The notes under the pieces were generated by a model that saw only the letters and a list, made by a program, of their open reading frames with translations, ran no database searches and was not told where the DNA came from. Positions 19,977 through 27,969 of a stretch of DNA of 64,000 bases are shown piece by piece. The stretch spans positions 4,315,501 through 4,379,500 of the forward strand of contig NZ_CP007511.1 in assembly GCF_000818015.1 (NCBI RefSeq). Direction: 5' to 3'. The DNA comes from Stutzerimonas balearica DSM 6083 (GTDB taxonomy: Bacteria > Pseudomonadota > Gammaproteobacteria > Pseudomonadales > Pseudomonadaceae). The first letter of the stretch is position 1. Every line of letters begins with the position of its first letter. A program made the position numbers and the translations under genes.

Positions 19977-20531
19977 ATGCAAGGCCGCCTGATTTATCTG
20001 ATCGGCCCGTCCGGCGCCGGCAAGGACAGCCTGCTCGAAGCCGCCCGCGAAGCGCTGGCCGCACGCCAGGTGCGGATTGCCCGCCGCGTCATCACCCGCT
20101 CGGCCGAGGCGGTTGGCGAAGCGGCGCATGCGGTGACCCTTGCCGAGTTCGAGCGCCTGGAGGCCGAGCAGGCGTTTGCCCTGGCCTGGCGGGCCAACGG
20201 GCTGGCCTATGGGATTCCCGCCCGGATCGATGCCTGGCTGGCGAATGGCGAGCATGTGCTGGTCAACGGCTCACGCGGCCACCTGCCCGAAGCCCGACGC
20301 CGCTACCCGGACCTGCTGGCGATCCTGCTCGGGGTGGAAGATGAGGTCCTGCGCCAGCGCCTGCTGGCCCGCGGCCGGGAGACTCCCGCCGAGATCGAGG
20401 CACGCCTGGCGCGCAACGCGCTATTCGCCCAGGCGGCCGACGACTGCATCACGCTGGACAACTCGACGGCGCTGGCCGACAGCGTCGTGCGCCTGCTGGC
20501 GCTGATCGACGACAGGCTCGGCGGCCGCTGA
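19977..20531 (+). CDS. phnN: PhnN, ribose 1,5-bisphosphate phosphokinase
   Basis: 184 residues, guanylate-kinase-like P-loop protein: 'YLIGPSGAGKDSLLEA' (Walker A GPSGAGKDS, residues 10-18), 'RRVITRSAE' and 'WRANGLAYGIP'. PhnN phosphorylates ribose 1,5-bisphosphate to PRPP, the last step of phosphonate ribose salvage. Paired with phnH, presumably co-transcribed. It ends 17 bp before a convergent small gene. Confidence 0.9.
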   Translation: MQGRLIYLIGPSGAGKDSLLEAAREALAARQVRIARRVITRSAEAVGEAAHAVTLAEFERLEAEQAFALAWRANGLAYGIPARIDAWLANGEHVLVNGSRGHLPEARRRYPDLLAILLGVEDEVLRQRLLARGRETPAEIEARLARNALFAQAADDCITLDNSTALADSVVRLLALIDDRLGGR

Positions 20532-20548
20532 GGGTTCGGCGGGCCGGG

Positions 20549-20791
20549 TCAGCGCCCCGGCTGCGGGCGGAAACCCGGTACGCCCTCGGGCCGCTCGATG
20601 CGACCGGCCGGCAGGGTGCAGTTGAGGTCGCGGTACGGCCGGCCGTCGAGGCGCTCCCAGCCTTCACCGGGCGAGCTCTGCCGGCAGATGACGGTGCCGT
20701 CGACCTTGCTCTGCCACTTGTAATAGGGCGCAGGGGCGGCCCACGCCAGGCCGGCGCAGAGCAGCAGCAAGACCAGCGGCAGCACGCGCAT
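20549..20791 (-). CDS. Small exported hypothetical protein
   Basis: 80 residues. Signal peptide MRVLPLVLLLLCAGLAWA (1-18) followed by a short mature domain with 'YYKWQSKVDGTVICRQ' and two cysteines (ICRQ, NCTL) that could form a disulfide. I do not recognise a functional family; the YxW...DG pattern resembles DUF4124-type periplasmic proteins. ATG 20791 chosen because it begins the signal peptide; the longer frame is shadow sequence. Confidence 0.72.
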   Translation of the reverse strand: MRVLPLVLLLLCAGLAWAAPAPYYKWQSKVDGTVICRQSSPGEGWERLDGRPYRDLNCTLPAGRIERPEGVPGFRPQPGR

Positions 20792-20970
20792 GGCAGACCT
20801 CCAGCAAATACAGTGGCGCCACTTTAGCGGGCCGTGCAGCAGGCGCAAGCACCCTGACGGCCGGGCCGATGCGCGGGATTCTGCCGACGCCCACCCGGCA
20901 ATCGGCGGATTCTTGCCGATCGCTTGCGCGCGCGTGCCGCCAAAGCGCCATCCCAGAGCATCCGGGCAGG

Positions 20971-20986
20971 CTGGCATGGCTTCTGC
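20971..20986 (+). promoter_or_regulatory. Candidate sigma-54 promoter for the TAXI-TRAP operon
   Basis: CTGGCATG-GCTT-CTGCT matches the -24/-12 consensus (YTGGCACG-N4-TTGCW) with two changes, keeping the essential GG and GC dinucleotides. It lies about 155 bp upstream of the TAXI receptor ATG, in a 350-bp gap that otherwise contains no gene. Sigma-54 control is common for dicarboxylate-type uptake systems. Inference only. Confidence 0.4.
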
Positions 20987-21141
20987 TATGCCTAGAACAG
21001 CTCGATGCGATCCTCCAACGACAAGAAGCGCTGCCAGCGAACCGGCCTGTCCTTCCGCCGCCCCTTCCTGTCGTTGCGCAACGGCTTACTGCGCCGGCTC
21101 TGCGCTGGCGCCATCAATAAAAACGAAACGGAGATGCATCC

Positions 21142-22095
21142 ATGAGACTGACCAAGCGCCTGGGGCTGCTCGCAGCCGCCGCGGCCTTCACCGCCAGCAC
21201 CGCCGCCGTTGCCGCGCCAACCTTCATCAACATCCTCACCGGGGGCACCAGCGGGGTGTACTACCCGATCGGTGTGGCGTTGTCGCAGCAGTTCGACAAG
21301 ATCGAGGGTGCCAAGACCTCGGTGCAGGCCACCAAGGCTTCGGTGGAAAACCTCAACCTGCTGCAGGCCGGTCGCGGCGAGCTGGCGTTCGCCCTGGGTG
21401 ATTCGGTGGCCGATGCCTGGAACGGCGTCGAGGACGCCGGCTTCAAGGCACCGCTCAAGCGTCTGCGCGCGCTCGGCGGCACCTACAACAACTACATCCA
21501 GATCGTCGCCAGTGCCGATTCGAGCATCAAGACGCTGGACGACCTCAAGGGCAAGCGCATCTCGGTCGGCGCGCCGAAGTCCGGTACCGAGCTCAACGCC
21601 CGCGCGATCTTCAAGGCCGCCGGCCTGACCTACGAGGACATGGGCCGCGTCGAATTCCTGCCCTATGCCGAATCGGTCGAGCTGATCAAGAACCGCCAGC
21701 TGGACGCCACCCTGCAGTCCTCGGGCCTGGGCATGGCCGCCATTCGCGACCTGGCCAGCACCATGCCGGTGACCTTTGTCGCCATCCCCGAAGCGGTGGT
21801 GACGAAGATCGGTAACGCCGCCTACCAGCCGGGCACCATTCCGGCCGGCACCTATGACGGTCAGGACGCCGACGTGCCGACCGTGGCCGTGACCAACATC
21901 CTGGTCACCCACGAGAAGGTCGCCGACGACGTGGTCTACCAGATGACCAAACTGATGTTCGAGAACCTGCCGGCGCTGAGCAACGCCCACGCCGCGGCCA
22001 AGGACATCAAGCTGGAAAACGCCACGAAGAACCTGCCGATCCCGCTGCACCCGGGCGCCGAGCGCTACTACAAGGAAGTCGGCGCGCTCCAGTAA
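21142..22095 (+). CDS. TAXI-family TRAP transporter periplasmic solute-binding protein
   Basis: 317 residues. Signal peptide 1-25 (RLGLLAAAAAFTASTAAVAA). Mature part starts 'PTFINILTGGTSGVYYPIG', the defining start of TAXI receptors (TRAP-associated extracytoplasmic immunogenic protein). 'KRISVGAPKSGTELNARAI' is a ligand-binding region. Binds a carboxylate-type solute, probably glutamate/dicarboxylate-like, and presents it to the membrane component encoded next. Ribosome-binding site 'cggagatgcatcc' precedes the ATG. The ligand cannot be inferred from sequence. Confidence 0.92.
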   Translation: MRLTKRLGLLAAAAAFTASTAAVAAPTFINILTGGTSGVYYPIGVALSQQFDKIEGAKTSVQATKASVENLNLLQAGRGELAFALGDSVADAWNGVEDAGFKAPLKRLRALGGTYNNYIQIVASADSSIKTLDDLKGKRISVGAPKSGTELNARAIFKAAGLTYEDMGRVEFLPYAESVELIKNRQLDATLQSSGLGMAAIRDLASTMPVTFVAIPEAVVTKIGNAAYQPGTIPAGTYDGQDADVPTVAVTNILVTHEKVADDVVYQMTKLMFENLPALSNAHAAAKDIKLENATKNLPIPLHPGAERYYKEVGALQ

Positions 22096-22149
22096 GCCGA
22101 CCCGCGCCGAGCACAGGGGCCGCCGCACGGGCGGCGCGCCCCTCCCGGC

Positions 22150-22199
22150 TGTACAAGCAGGCTTGCCCGCGTGGTCTCGTCGGCAAACCTGCTTCTACA
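22150..22199. repeat. REP-type imperfect palindrome between TAXI receptor and TRAP permease
   Basis: gtacaagcaggcttgcc pairs with ggcaaacctgcttctac across a 14-nt loop. It resembles the Pseudomonas REP type that contains GCGGGCTTGCCCGC, and differs from the gtagggtgg family elsewhere in the window. It may stabilise the upstream receptor mRNA, allowing more receptor than permease. Confidence 0.75.
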
Positions 22200-22227
22200 G
22201 GCACCTTCCAGCAAGAGATCCGATTCC

Positions 22228-24252
22228 ATGAGCGAAAGCAAAGGGCTGCACGCCAGCCCCAGCGAATGGCCCAGGGCGCTGTTCTACGTCGCGCTGCTGT
22301 TCTCCATCTACCAGATCGTCACCGCGGCGTTCCATCCGGTGACCAGCCAGGTGCTGCGTGCCGGGCACGTCGGCTTCCTGCTGCTGCTGGTGTTCCTCTG
22401 CTACCCCGCCCGCGGCGACGGCCGGCCATTCCAGCCCCTGGCCTGGCTGCTCGGCCTGGCCGGCTTCGGCACCTTTATCTACCAATGGTATTTCGAAGCC
22501 GATCTGATCCAGCGCTCCGGCGACCTGACCCCACTCGACATGGCCGTCGGCCTGACGCTGATCGTGCTGGTATTCGAGGCCGCGCGACGGGTGATGGGCA
22601 TCGCCCTGCCGATCATCTGCGCCCTGTTCCTGGGCTACGGCCTGTTCGGGGAGTACCTGCCGGGCGACCTGGCGCACCGCGGCTACTACCTGGACCAGAT
22701 CGTCAACCAGCTGTCGTTCGGGACCGAAGGCCTGTACGGCACGCCGACCTATGTGTCGGCCACCTACATCTTCCTGTTCATCCTGTTCGGCTCGTTCCTC
22801 GAGCAGGCCGGCATGATCAAGCTGTTCACCGACTTCGCCATGGGCCTGTTCGGCCACAAGCTCGGCGGCCCGGCGAAGGTGTCGGTGGTGTCCTCGGCGC
22901 TGATGGGCACCATCACCGGCTCGGGCGTGGCCAATGTGGTCACCACCGGGCAATTCACCATTCCGCTGATGAAGCGCTTCGGCTATCGCCCGGCCTTCGC
23001 CGGCGGCGTCGAAGCGACCTCCTCGATGGGCAGCCAGATCATGCCGCCGGTGATGGGCGCCGTGGCCTTCATCATGGCCGAGACGATCAACGTGCCCTTC
23101 GTCGAAGTCGCCAAGGCCGCCCTGCTGCCTGCGCTGCTCTACTTCGGCTCGGTGTTCTGGATGGTTCACCTGGAAGCCAAGCGCGCCAAGCTGCACGGTC
23201 TGCCGAAGGATGAATGCCCCAACGCCATGGCCGCGGTGAAGGAACGCTGGTACCTGCTGATCCCGCTGGGTGTGCTGGTCTGGCTGCTGTTCTCCGGCCG
23301 CACGCCGATGTTCGCCGGCACCATCGGCCTGGCGCTGACCGCCATCGTCATCCTCGGCTCGGCGATCATCCTGCGGGTGTCGTCCAAGGCCATGCGCTTC
23401 GCCTTCTGGATCGCCCTCGGCCTGCTCTGCGCCGGCTTCTTCCAGCTCGGCATCGGCGTCATCTTCGCGGTGATCGCAGTGCTGGTGGCGGTGTGCTGGT
23501 TCATCAAGGGTGGCCGCGAGACCCTGACCATCTGCCTGCATGCGCTGGTCGAAGGCGCCCGCCATGCGGTGCCGGTGGGCATCGCCTGTGCGCTGGTCGG
23601 GGTGATCATCGGCATCGTCTCGCTGACCGGCGTGGCCTCGACCTTTGCCGGCTACATCCTGGCGATCGGCCGCGACAACCTGTTCATCTCGCTGATCCTG
23701 ACCATGCTCACCTGCCTGGTCCTCGGCATGGGCATCCCGACGATCCCGAACTACATCATCACCAGCTCCATCGCCGCGCCCGCGCTGCTGGATCTGGGCG
23801 TGCCGCTGATCGTCTCGCACATGTTCGTCTTCTACTTCGGGATCATGGCCGACCTCACGCCGCCAGTGGCCCTGGCCTGCTTCGCCGCCGCGCCGATCGC
23901 CAAGGAGCGCGGGTTGAAGATCAGCCTGTGGGCGATCCGCATCGCCATCGCCGGCTTCATCGTGCCATTCATGGCGGTCTACGAGCCGGCGCTGATGATG
24001 CAGGGCGACAGCTGGGCCGCGACGTTCTACATCCTATTCAAGGCGGCCTTCGCCATCGGTCTGTGGGGCGCCGTGTTCACCGGCCACCTGGAACGCTCGC
24101 TGAGCTGGTGGGAGCGCGCCCTGGCGTTTGCCGCCGGTGTGGCGATGATCATGTCGATGCCGATCAGCGACGAGATCGGCTTTGCCCTCGGTGCGCTGTT
24201 CCTCGTTCAGCACGTCTGGCGCGCCCGCCGTGCCGAGCCGGTTGCCGCATGA
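22228..24252 (+). CDS. TRAP transporter fused permease (DctQ-DctM, 4TM/12TM fusion)
   Basis: 674-residue inner-membrane protein. An N-terminal four-helix DctQ-like part (about residues 15-170) is followed by the large DctM-like part with 'LMGTITGSGVANVVTTGQF' and 'GGVEATSSMGSQIMPPVMG', conserved transport loops of the TRAP large subunit. Na+-coupled symport of the substrate delivered by the TAXI receptor. ATG 22228 begins MSESKGLHASPSEW; the in-frame ATG 22171 lies inside a REP element and is rejected. Overlaps the DUF1850 gene by 4 nt. Confidence 0.93.
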   Translation: MSESKGLHASPSEWPRALFYVALLFSIYQIVTAAFHPVTSQVLRAGHVGFLLLLVFLCYPARGDGRPFQPLAWLLGLAGFGTFIYQWYFEADLIQRSGDLTPLDMAVGLTLIVLVFEAARRVMGIALPIICALFLGYGLFGEYLPGDLAHRGYYLDQIVNQLSFGTEGLYGTPTYVSATYIFLFILFGSFLEQAGMIKLFTDFAMGLFGHKLGGPAKVSVVSSALMGTITGSGVANVVTTGQFTIPLMKRFGYRPAFAGGVEATSSMGSQIMPPVMGAVAFIMAETINVPFVEVAKAALLPALLYFGSVFWMVHLEAKRAKLHGLPKDECPNAMAAVKERWYLLIPLGVLVWLLFSGRTPMFAGTIGLALTAIVILGSAIILRVSSKAMRFAFWIALGLLCAGFFQLGIGVIFAVIAVLVAVCWFIKGGRETLTICLHALVEGARHAVPVGIACALVGVIIGIVSLTGVASTFAGYILAIGRDNLFISLILTMLTCLVLGMGIPTIPNYIITSSIAAPALLDLGVPLIVSHMFVFYFGIMADLTPPVALACFAAAPIAKERGLKISLWAIRIAIAGFIVPFMAVYEPALMMQGDSWAATFYILFKAAFAIGLWGAVFTGHLERSLSWWERALAFAAGVAMIMSMPISDEIGFALGALFLVQHVWRARRAEPVAA

Positions 24253-24650
24253 TCGGCCTCTGTCTCGGCCTGGCGGGGGCGGTCTGGGCGCAGCTGCCGA
24301 CCGCCGACTTCACCCTGGCGTGGAACCACACCATCGAGAAGATCCGCTGGGAAGAGGATTACCGCGTGACGCCGAGCGGGCTGCTGCTCGGCGAAGCGCG
24401 GGTCAAGGGTTCTGGCGCCGGGATGGAAATCCCGGATGACGCCGAACTGCGCGACGGGGCCTGGCACTACCAGCGCCGGATGCCGCCGTTGCAACCCCTG
24501 CGTGTGGGGCGAACCCCCGAAGCGGGGGACTACCAACTGTGCTTCGACCAGCGTTGCCACGCGATGAGCGAATGGCTGGGCCCGCCACAAGCGGACCAGC
24601 CTGCGCTGGAGCTCTGGAGCTGCGAGCTCGCCGCCCCCGGAGCGTCCTGA
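24249..24650 (+). CDS. DUF1850 protein, TAXI-TRAP accessory
   Basis: 133 residues with an N-terminal hydrophobic leader (MIGLCLGLAGAVWAQL). 'FTLAWNHTIEKIRWEEDYRV' (HTIEKxxWxEDY) followed by 'LLLGEARVKGSGAGMEIP' is the DUF1850 signature. These small proteins are consistently encoded beside TAXI-TRAP systems; their role is unknown. The ATGA overlap with the permease gene implies translational coupling. Two cysteines in 'CFDQRCHAM' and one in 'WSCEL' are present in the mature part. Confidence 0.85.
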   Translation: MIGLCLGLAGAVWAQLPTADFTLAWNHTIEKIRWEEDYRVTPSGLLLGEARVKGSGAGMEIPDDAELRDGAWHYQRRMPPLQPLRVGRTPEAGDYQLCFDQRCHAMSEWLGPPQADQPALELWSCELAAPGAS

Positions 24651-24880
24651 TCTGCCGCGGGTCACCACGCCCGCCGGATCGGGCGGTGCTTCCACCCCTG
24701 GGCTGCCCACGGGTGGATGGCCACCGCCTCGCCTGCCCTTCCACGCCTGCCCGGCACACAGCCGCATGCCTGCCGGCCAGCCGTACGCGCCCCGGCTCAC
24801 GGCTCGCTGGTCGCCCTCGGCGCAATCGTGGCGCCAATCTCGGCTAGGCTCAGTGCAGCCCAATCACGGAGACCGCCTTC

Positions 24881-25399
24881 ATGCATCGTTCACTCTGCCT
24901 GGCCAGCCTGTTGTTCCTAACCGCGACCGCCGAGGCCGCGCCCATCCTGCCGGGCTTGTGGGAATTCACCAGCAGTGACGTGCAGGTCGACGGTCAGCAG
25001 ATGCCGGGCATGCAGGAAATGCTCGAGCAACTGAAGGGCATGCCGCCCGAGCAGAAGAAGATGATGGAAGGCATGCTTGCCGAACATGGCATGCAGCTGG
25101 GCGGCCAGGGCATGCGCATCTGCCTCAGCGAAGCGCAGGTGCAGGCCGAGGAACTGCCCTTCAGCGACGACCCGGCCTGCCGTCAGGAGATCACCGAGCG
25201 CAGCGACAGCGTCTGGAAGTTCCGCTTCGAATGCCCGGACGCCCGCGGTCAGGGTGAGACCCGCTTCATCAGCGAGCGCGAGTTCGTCAGCCAGGTGGAA
25301 ACAGAGCACAGCGGCGAAGGCATGCCGCAACGCACGCGCATGCAATCGCGCGGCCGCTGGCTGGGCGCCGATTGCGGCGGGTTGAAGCCGGCTCGCTGA
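24881..25399 (+). CDS. DUF3617-family exported protein
   Basis: 172 residues. Signal peptide 1-20 (LCLASLLFLTATAEA), then 'ILPGLWEFTSSDVQVDGQQM', which fits DUF3617: the family starts with G-x-W-E and has conserved cysteines (here CLSE, ACRQ, ECPD, DCGG). A Met/Gln-rich stretch (about residues 42-75, repeated GM, MPG, QM) lies between. Function unknown. The 230-bp upstream gap (24651-24880) shows no gene. A parS site immediately follows the stop codon. Confidence 0.82.
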   Translation: MHRSLCLASLLFLTATAEAAPILPGLWEFTSSDVQVDGQQMPGMQEMLEQLKGMPPEQKKMMEGMLAEHGMQLGGQGMRICLSEAQVQAEELPFSDDPACRQEITERSDSVWKFRFECPDARGQGETRFISEREFVSQVETEHSGEGMPQRTRMQSRGRWLGADCGGLKPAR

Positions 25400-25415
25400 G
25401 GTTTCACGTGGAACC
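25400..25415. promoter_or_regulatory. parS site for ParB
   Basis: ggtttcacgtggaacc; on the minus strand GGTTCCACGTGAAACC. The inner 14 bases GTTCCACGTGAAAC match the universal bacterial parS consensus (TGTTNCACGTGAAACA) perfectly. It lies in the 26-bp gap between two convergent genes, a neutral location, about 34 kb from parB in this window and near the origin, as expected for chromosomal parS. Confidence 0.88.
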
Positions 25416-25425
25416 TGCTGGCCGA

Positions 25426-25797
25426 TCAGCGCTGGGGTGACTCCCAGCGCGCGCCCGGCTGCTGCTCGCAGGCCGGCCGCAGAAAGCGCGCATCACTGGC
25501 CACGCCGTAATAATGCACGTCCTGCCGATAGGCCAGGTTGGCGGCCTGGGCGTTACGACAGATGCCAAAGGCGCCGTTCGGACAACTCGCAACGAAGCGC
25601 ACCGCCACCTGCTGATCGACGAGCTGCGGCTGGCAATAACCGGAACGAAACAATTCGCGGGGAATGCTGCGGTTCTCCTGGCACAGCTCCACTTCCACGC
25701 CCTTGGCGCGGCTGCTGATGATGCAGGCATCGGCGAGAACCGAACCGCTCGGCAACGTCACGGACAACAGCAACAGCAGTGGCAGGCTACGCATCAT
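25426..25797 (-). CDS. Small exported hypothetical protein, conserved in Pseudomonas type
   Basis: 123 residues (ATG 25797, or 25794 three bases later). Signal peptide about 1-22 ending VLADAC. The mature part has six cysteines, arranged CII, CQEN, GYCQPQ, SCPNGAFGICRN and RPACEQ, suggesting disulfides in the periplasm. No functional family is recognised. Convergent with the DUF3617 gene across the parS site. Confidence 0.75.
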   Translation of the reverse strand: MMRSLPLLLLLSVTLPSGSVLADACIISSRAKGVEVELCQENRSIPRELFRSGYCQPQLVDQQVAVRFVASCPNGAFGICRNAQAANLAYRQDVHYYGVASDARFLRPACEQQPGARWESPQR

Positions 25798-25922
25798 CGA
25801 CTCCAGGGCGAACGGCGCGACTCTAGGGCCTGTCGCGCCCGCTGTCGAGCCAGGCAGGGGCGGCGCGCCACACACTGCACGAATCCCTTCCCCGACGGGG
25901 CTCTGCCGGGCACCATAGCCGC

Positions 25923-26912
25923 ATGTTCGAACAGATCCCGACGCACGTCATCTGCGGCCCGCTGGGCGCTGGCAAGACCAGCCTCCTGCGCGATCTGCTG
26001 GCCCAGCGGCCGGCAGCGGAGCGCTGGGCCGTGCTGATCAATGAATTCGGCCAGATCGGCCTCGATGCCGCCCTGCTCGAAGATAGTGTCGGCGACGGTG
26101 TGACCCTGCACGAAGTCGCCGGCGGCTGCCTGTGCTGCGTCAACGGCGTGCCCTTCCAGGTTGGCCTGACGCGCCTGCTGCGCCGCGCCCGGCCGCAGCG
26201 TCTGTTCATCGAACCTTCCGGGCTTGGGCACCCGGGCGCACTGCTGCGCCAGTTGCGTGAACCACCCTGGCAAAGCCTGCTGAGCGTGCAAGCACCGGTG
26301 GTGGTGCTCGATGCAGCAGCGCTGGCGGCCGGTCAGCCGCTGGCCGACACGCAGCAGGCGGCGCTGGACGAGGCCGGGCTGGTCTTGCTGAACAAGAGCG
26401 AAACGCTGGAAGCACAGGCGCGCGAAGCGCTTGCGCGAACGCTGGGGCCGCGCCCACTGTACTGGACCGAGCACGGGCGGCTGCCGCTCCGATACCTGCC
26501 CGGTAGCACCGCACAGGCGGTCAGCGCGCAGGCATCCTCGAAACTGCCGCAGGTGGGCCCGGTGCCGGGCCATCTGTGGCTCGACCCGGGCGAACCGATC
26601 TGCCACAGCGGGCACGCCGCAGAAGGCTGGAGCATCGGCTGGCGCTGGCACCCTTCACAGCGCTTCGATCTCGAGCGCCTGCGGCAATGGCTGGCCCGCT
26701 GGGGCTGGCAGCGCGCCAAGCTGATCGTGCATGCCGAAGCGGGCTGGCTGTCGGCCAATGCGCTGCAGGGCACCGCGGTCGAATTCCGCCCCAGTGAGTG
26801 GCGCAGGGATTCGCGGCTGGAGCTGATCTTTGCCGAGCCCGTCGACGAAGCAGCGCTACGCCGCGAACTGACCGCCTGTCGCCAGGCAGCGGAAGGGCCT
26901 GCAGCCGGCTAG
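25923..26912 (+). CDS. COG0523 (CobW/ZNG-type) GTPase metallochaperone
   Basis: 329 residues. P-loop GPLGAGKTS (residues 12-20), then the hallmark metal-binding GGCLCCVNG (CxCC, about residues 68-76), 'FIEPSGLGHP' and NKSE in the NKxD position. COG0523 G3E GTPases deliver metals such as zinc, cobalt or nitrile hydratase cofactors. The C-terminal CobW_C domain ('EGWSIGWRWHPSQRFD', 'RLELIFAEP') is present. Specific metal unknown. It overlaps the convergent DUF3301 gene by 4 nt at the stop. Confidence 0.87.
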   Translation: MFEQIPTHVICGPLGAGKTSLLRDLLAQRPAAERWAVLINEFGQIGLDAALLEDSVGDGVTLHEVAGGCLCCVNGVPFQVGLTRLLRRARPQRLFIEPSGLGHPGALLRQLREPPWQSLLSVQAPVVVLDAAALAAGQPLADTQQAALDEAGLVLLNKSETLEAQAREALARTLGPRPLYWTEHGRLPLRYLPGSTAQAVSAQASSKLPQVGPVPGHLWLDPGEPICHSGHAAEGWSIGWRWHPSQRFDLERLRQWLARWGWQRAKLIVHAEAGWLSANALQGTAVEFRPSEWRRDSRLELIFAEPVDEAALRRELTACRQAAEGPAAG

Positions 26913-27286
26913 TGCCGCCGACGCCATTCGTCGAGCTGGATGACGCGCCCCTGCTCGGCCGCTGTCGGCTCACGCACCGGGTGGGCCTGCAGCTCGATAC
27001 GCCCGAGCTTGCCGCCATACATGGTGACCCAGCCCTGATGACGCTGCTCGCCGGTCACGGTGAATTCGAACCCGTACAGGCGCGCCAGCCGGCGCTGGCC
27101 GCGGGCATCGCGCACCAGGGCGAAGCGGCGAAAGGCCACGTTGCCGTCGAGCAGCTCGACGTCCTCGCGCTCGCAATGCCGGCGCACCGCCGTCAAAGCC
27201 CGCTCGCGGATGCCGTGCGCGTGCCAGAACCAGGCGGCGAACGCCGCCAGCAGCAGGAACAGGCTCAGGTTGCCGAGGCTCAGCAT
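26909..27286 (-). CDS. DUF3301 single-pass membrane protein
   Basis: 125 residues. One N-terminal membrane helix (LSLFLLLAAFAAWFWHAHG), then a soluble domain with 'ELLDGNVAFRRFALVRD' and 'RLYGFEFTVTGEQRHQG', typical of DUF3301. Role unknown. It is 6 bp downstream of the SMI1/KNR4-like gene and probably co-transcribed with it. Confidence 0.84.
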   Translation of the reverse strand: MLSLGNLSLFLLLAAFAAWFWHAHGIRERALTAVRRHCEREDVELLDGNVAFRRFALVRDARGQRRLARLYGFEFTVTGEQRHQGWVTMYGGKLGRIELQAHPVREPTAAEQGRVIQLDEWRRRH

Positions 27287-27292
27287 GCCGGT

Positions 27293-27700
27293 TCAGCTCT
27301 GCAGCCAGACATCGCGCGCCCAGTGCCAGACGCTTTCCCAGCTCTGCTCGGTGAGCTCGGCAGACTCACCGCTAAACAGCGTCACCTCGCCTTCGAGGTC
27401 GACCACGTAGTAATCCAGGCCATCCTGGCAGATCGGCAGCAGATCGCGCGGTACGCCGGCGTCCCAGGCGTTGGCCGCCACTTCGGGCAGAAAGGTGTGC
27501 GACTGCGGATCGGTTGCGGTGACCGGTTCGAGCCGGCCATAGACCACATCGCTGACCTGCAGCAGGAACTCGCGCAGGCCGAACGGCAGGTTGATCAGCA
27601 GCTGCTCTTCGATCTCCACCAGCAGGTCGTCGTCGGGCAGCTCCAGCGGCACCGGCACCGGCTCGTTGAGTTCTCGTAGCTGTTCAATGACGTCTTCCAC
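27293..27700 (-). CDS. SMI1/KNR4-family protein
   Basis: 135 residues, using GTG 27700 (VEDVIEQLRELNEPVPVPLE). Family pattern: 'LPFGLREFLLQVSDVVYGRLEPV' (split LPFGLREFLLQV / SDVVYGRLEPV) and a C-terminal 'SWESVWHWARDVW'. Longer in-frame starts exist up to 27898, but the added residues look non-coding. SMI1/KNR4 domains are often immunity proteins or regulatory adaptors; here the neighbours are housekeeping-like and no toxin gene is visible, so immunity is not claimed. Confidence 0.78.
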   Translation of the reverse strand: MEDVIEQLRELNEPVPVPLELPDDDLLVEIEEQLLINLPFGLREFLLQVSDVVYGRLEPVTATDPQSHTFLPEVAANAWDAGVPRDLLPICQDGLDYYVVDLEGEVTLFSGESAELTEQSWESVWHWARDVWLQS

Positions 27701-27969
27701 GGTTGTCTCGCTCGGCTCAGGGAATGAACAGGCAAAAGCGTCGTCCAACGACGGGGCTTGGCGCCAGATGCGCCATCGGACCGGGCTGCTTTCGTCAGGC
27801 GCCCGTTTATACGCCGCCTTTGATTGGCCAGCCAGTCCGGGCACGTTACAGTGGTCGCCTTTTATCGCCATTTCGCGACAGTGCATGTGCCGTCCCATGC
27901 TGTTGCCCCACCCGAGGCCGCCATCGCCCGGTACCCGCTCGGGTGCGTGCCCGGCCGAAAGGAGACACC

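Noticed and set aside
22195..23820. 541-codon minus-strand frame opposite the TRAP permease
   Set aside because: Antisense of a membrane protein gene, giving a typical His/Asp/Gln-rich shadow.
27293..27700. SMI1/KNR4 gene considered as an immunity gene of a contact toxin system
   Set aside because: No toxin, Rhs, CdiA or secretion gene nearby; neighbours are ordinary conserved genes.
27700..27898. N-terminal extension of the SMI1/KNR4-like gene
   Set aside because: Residues have no family similarity and the region is the probable promoter zone between two divergent genes.
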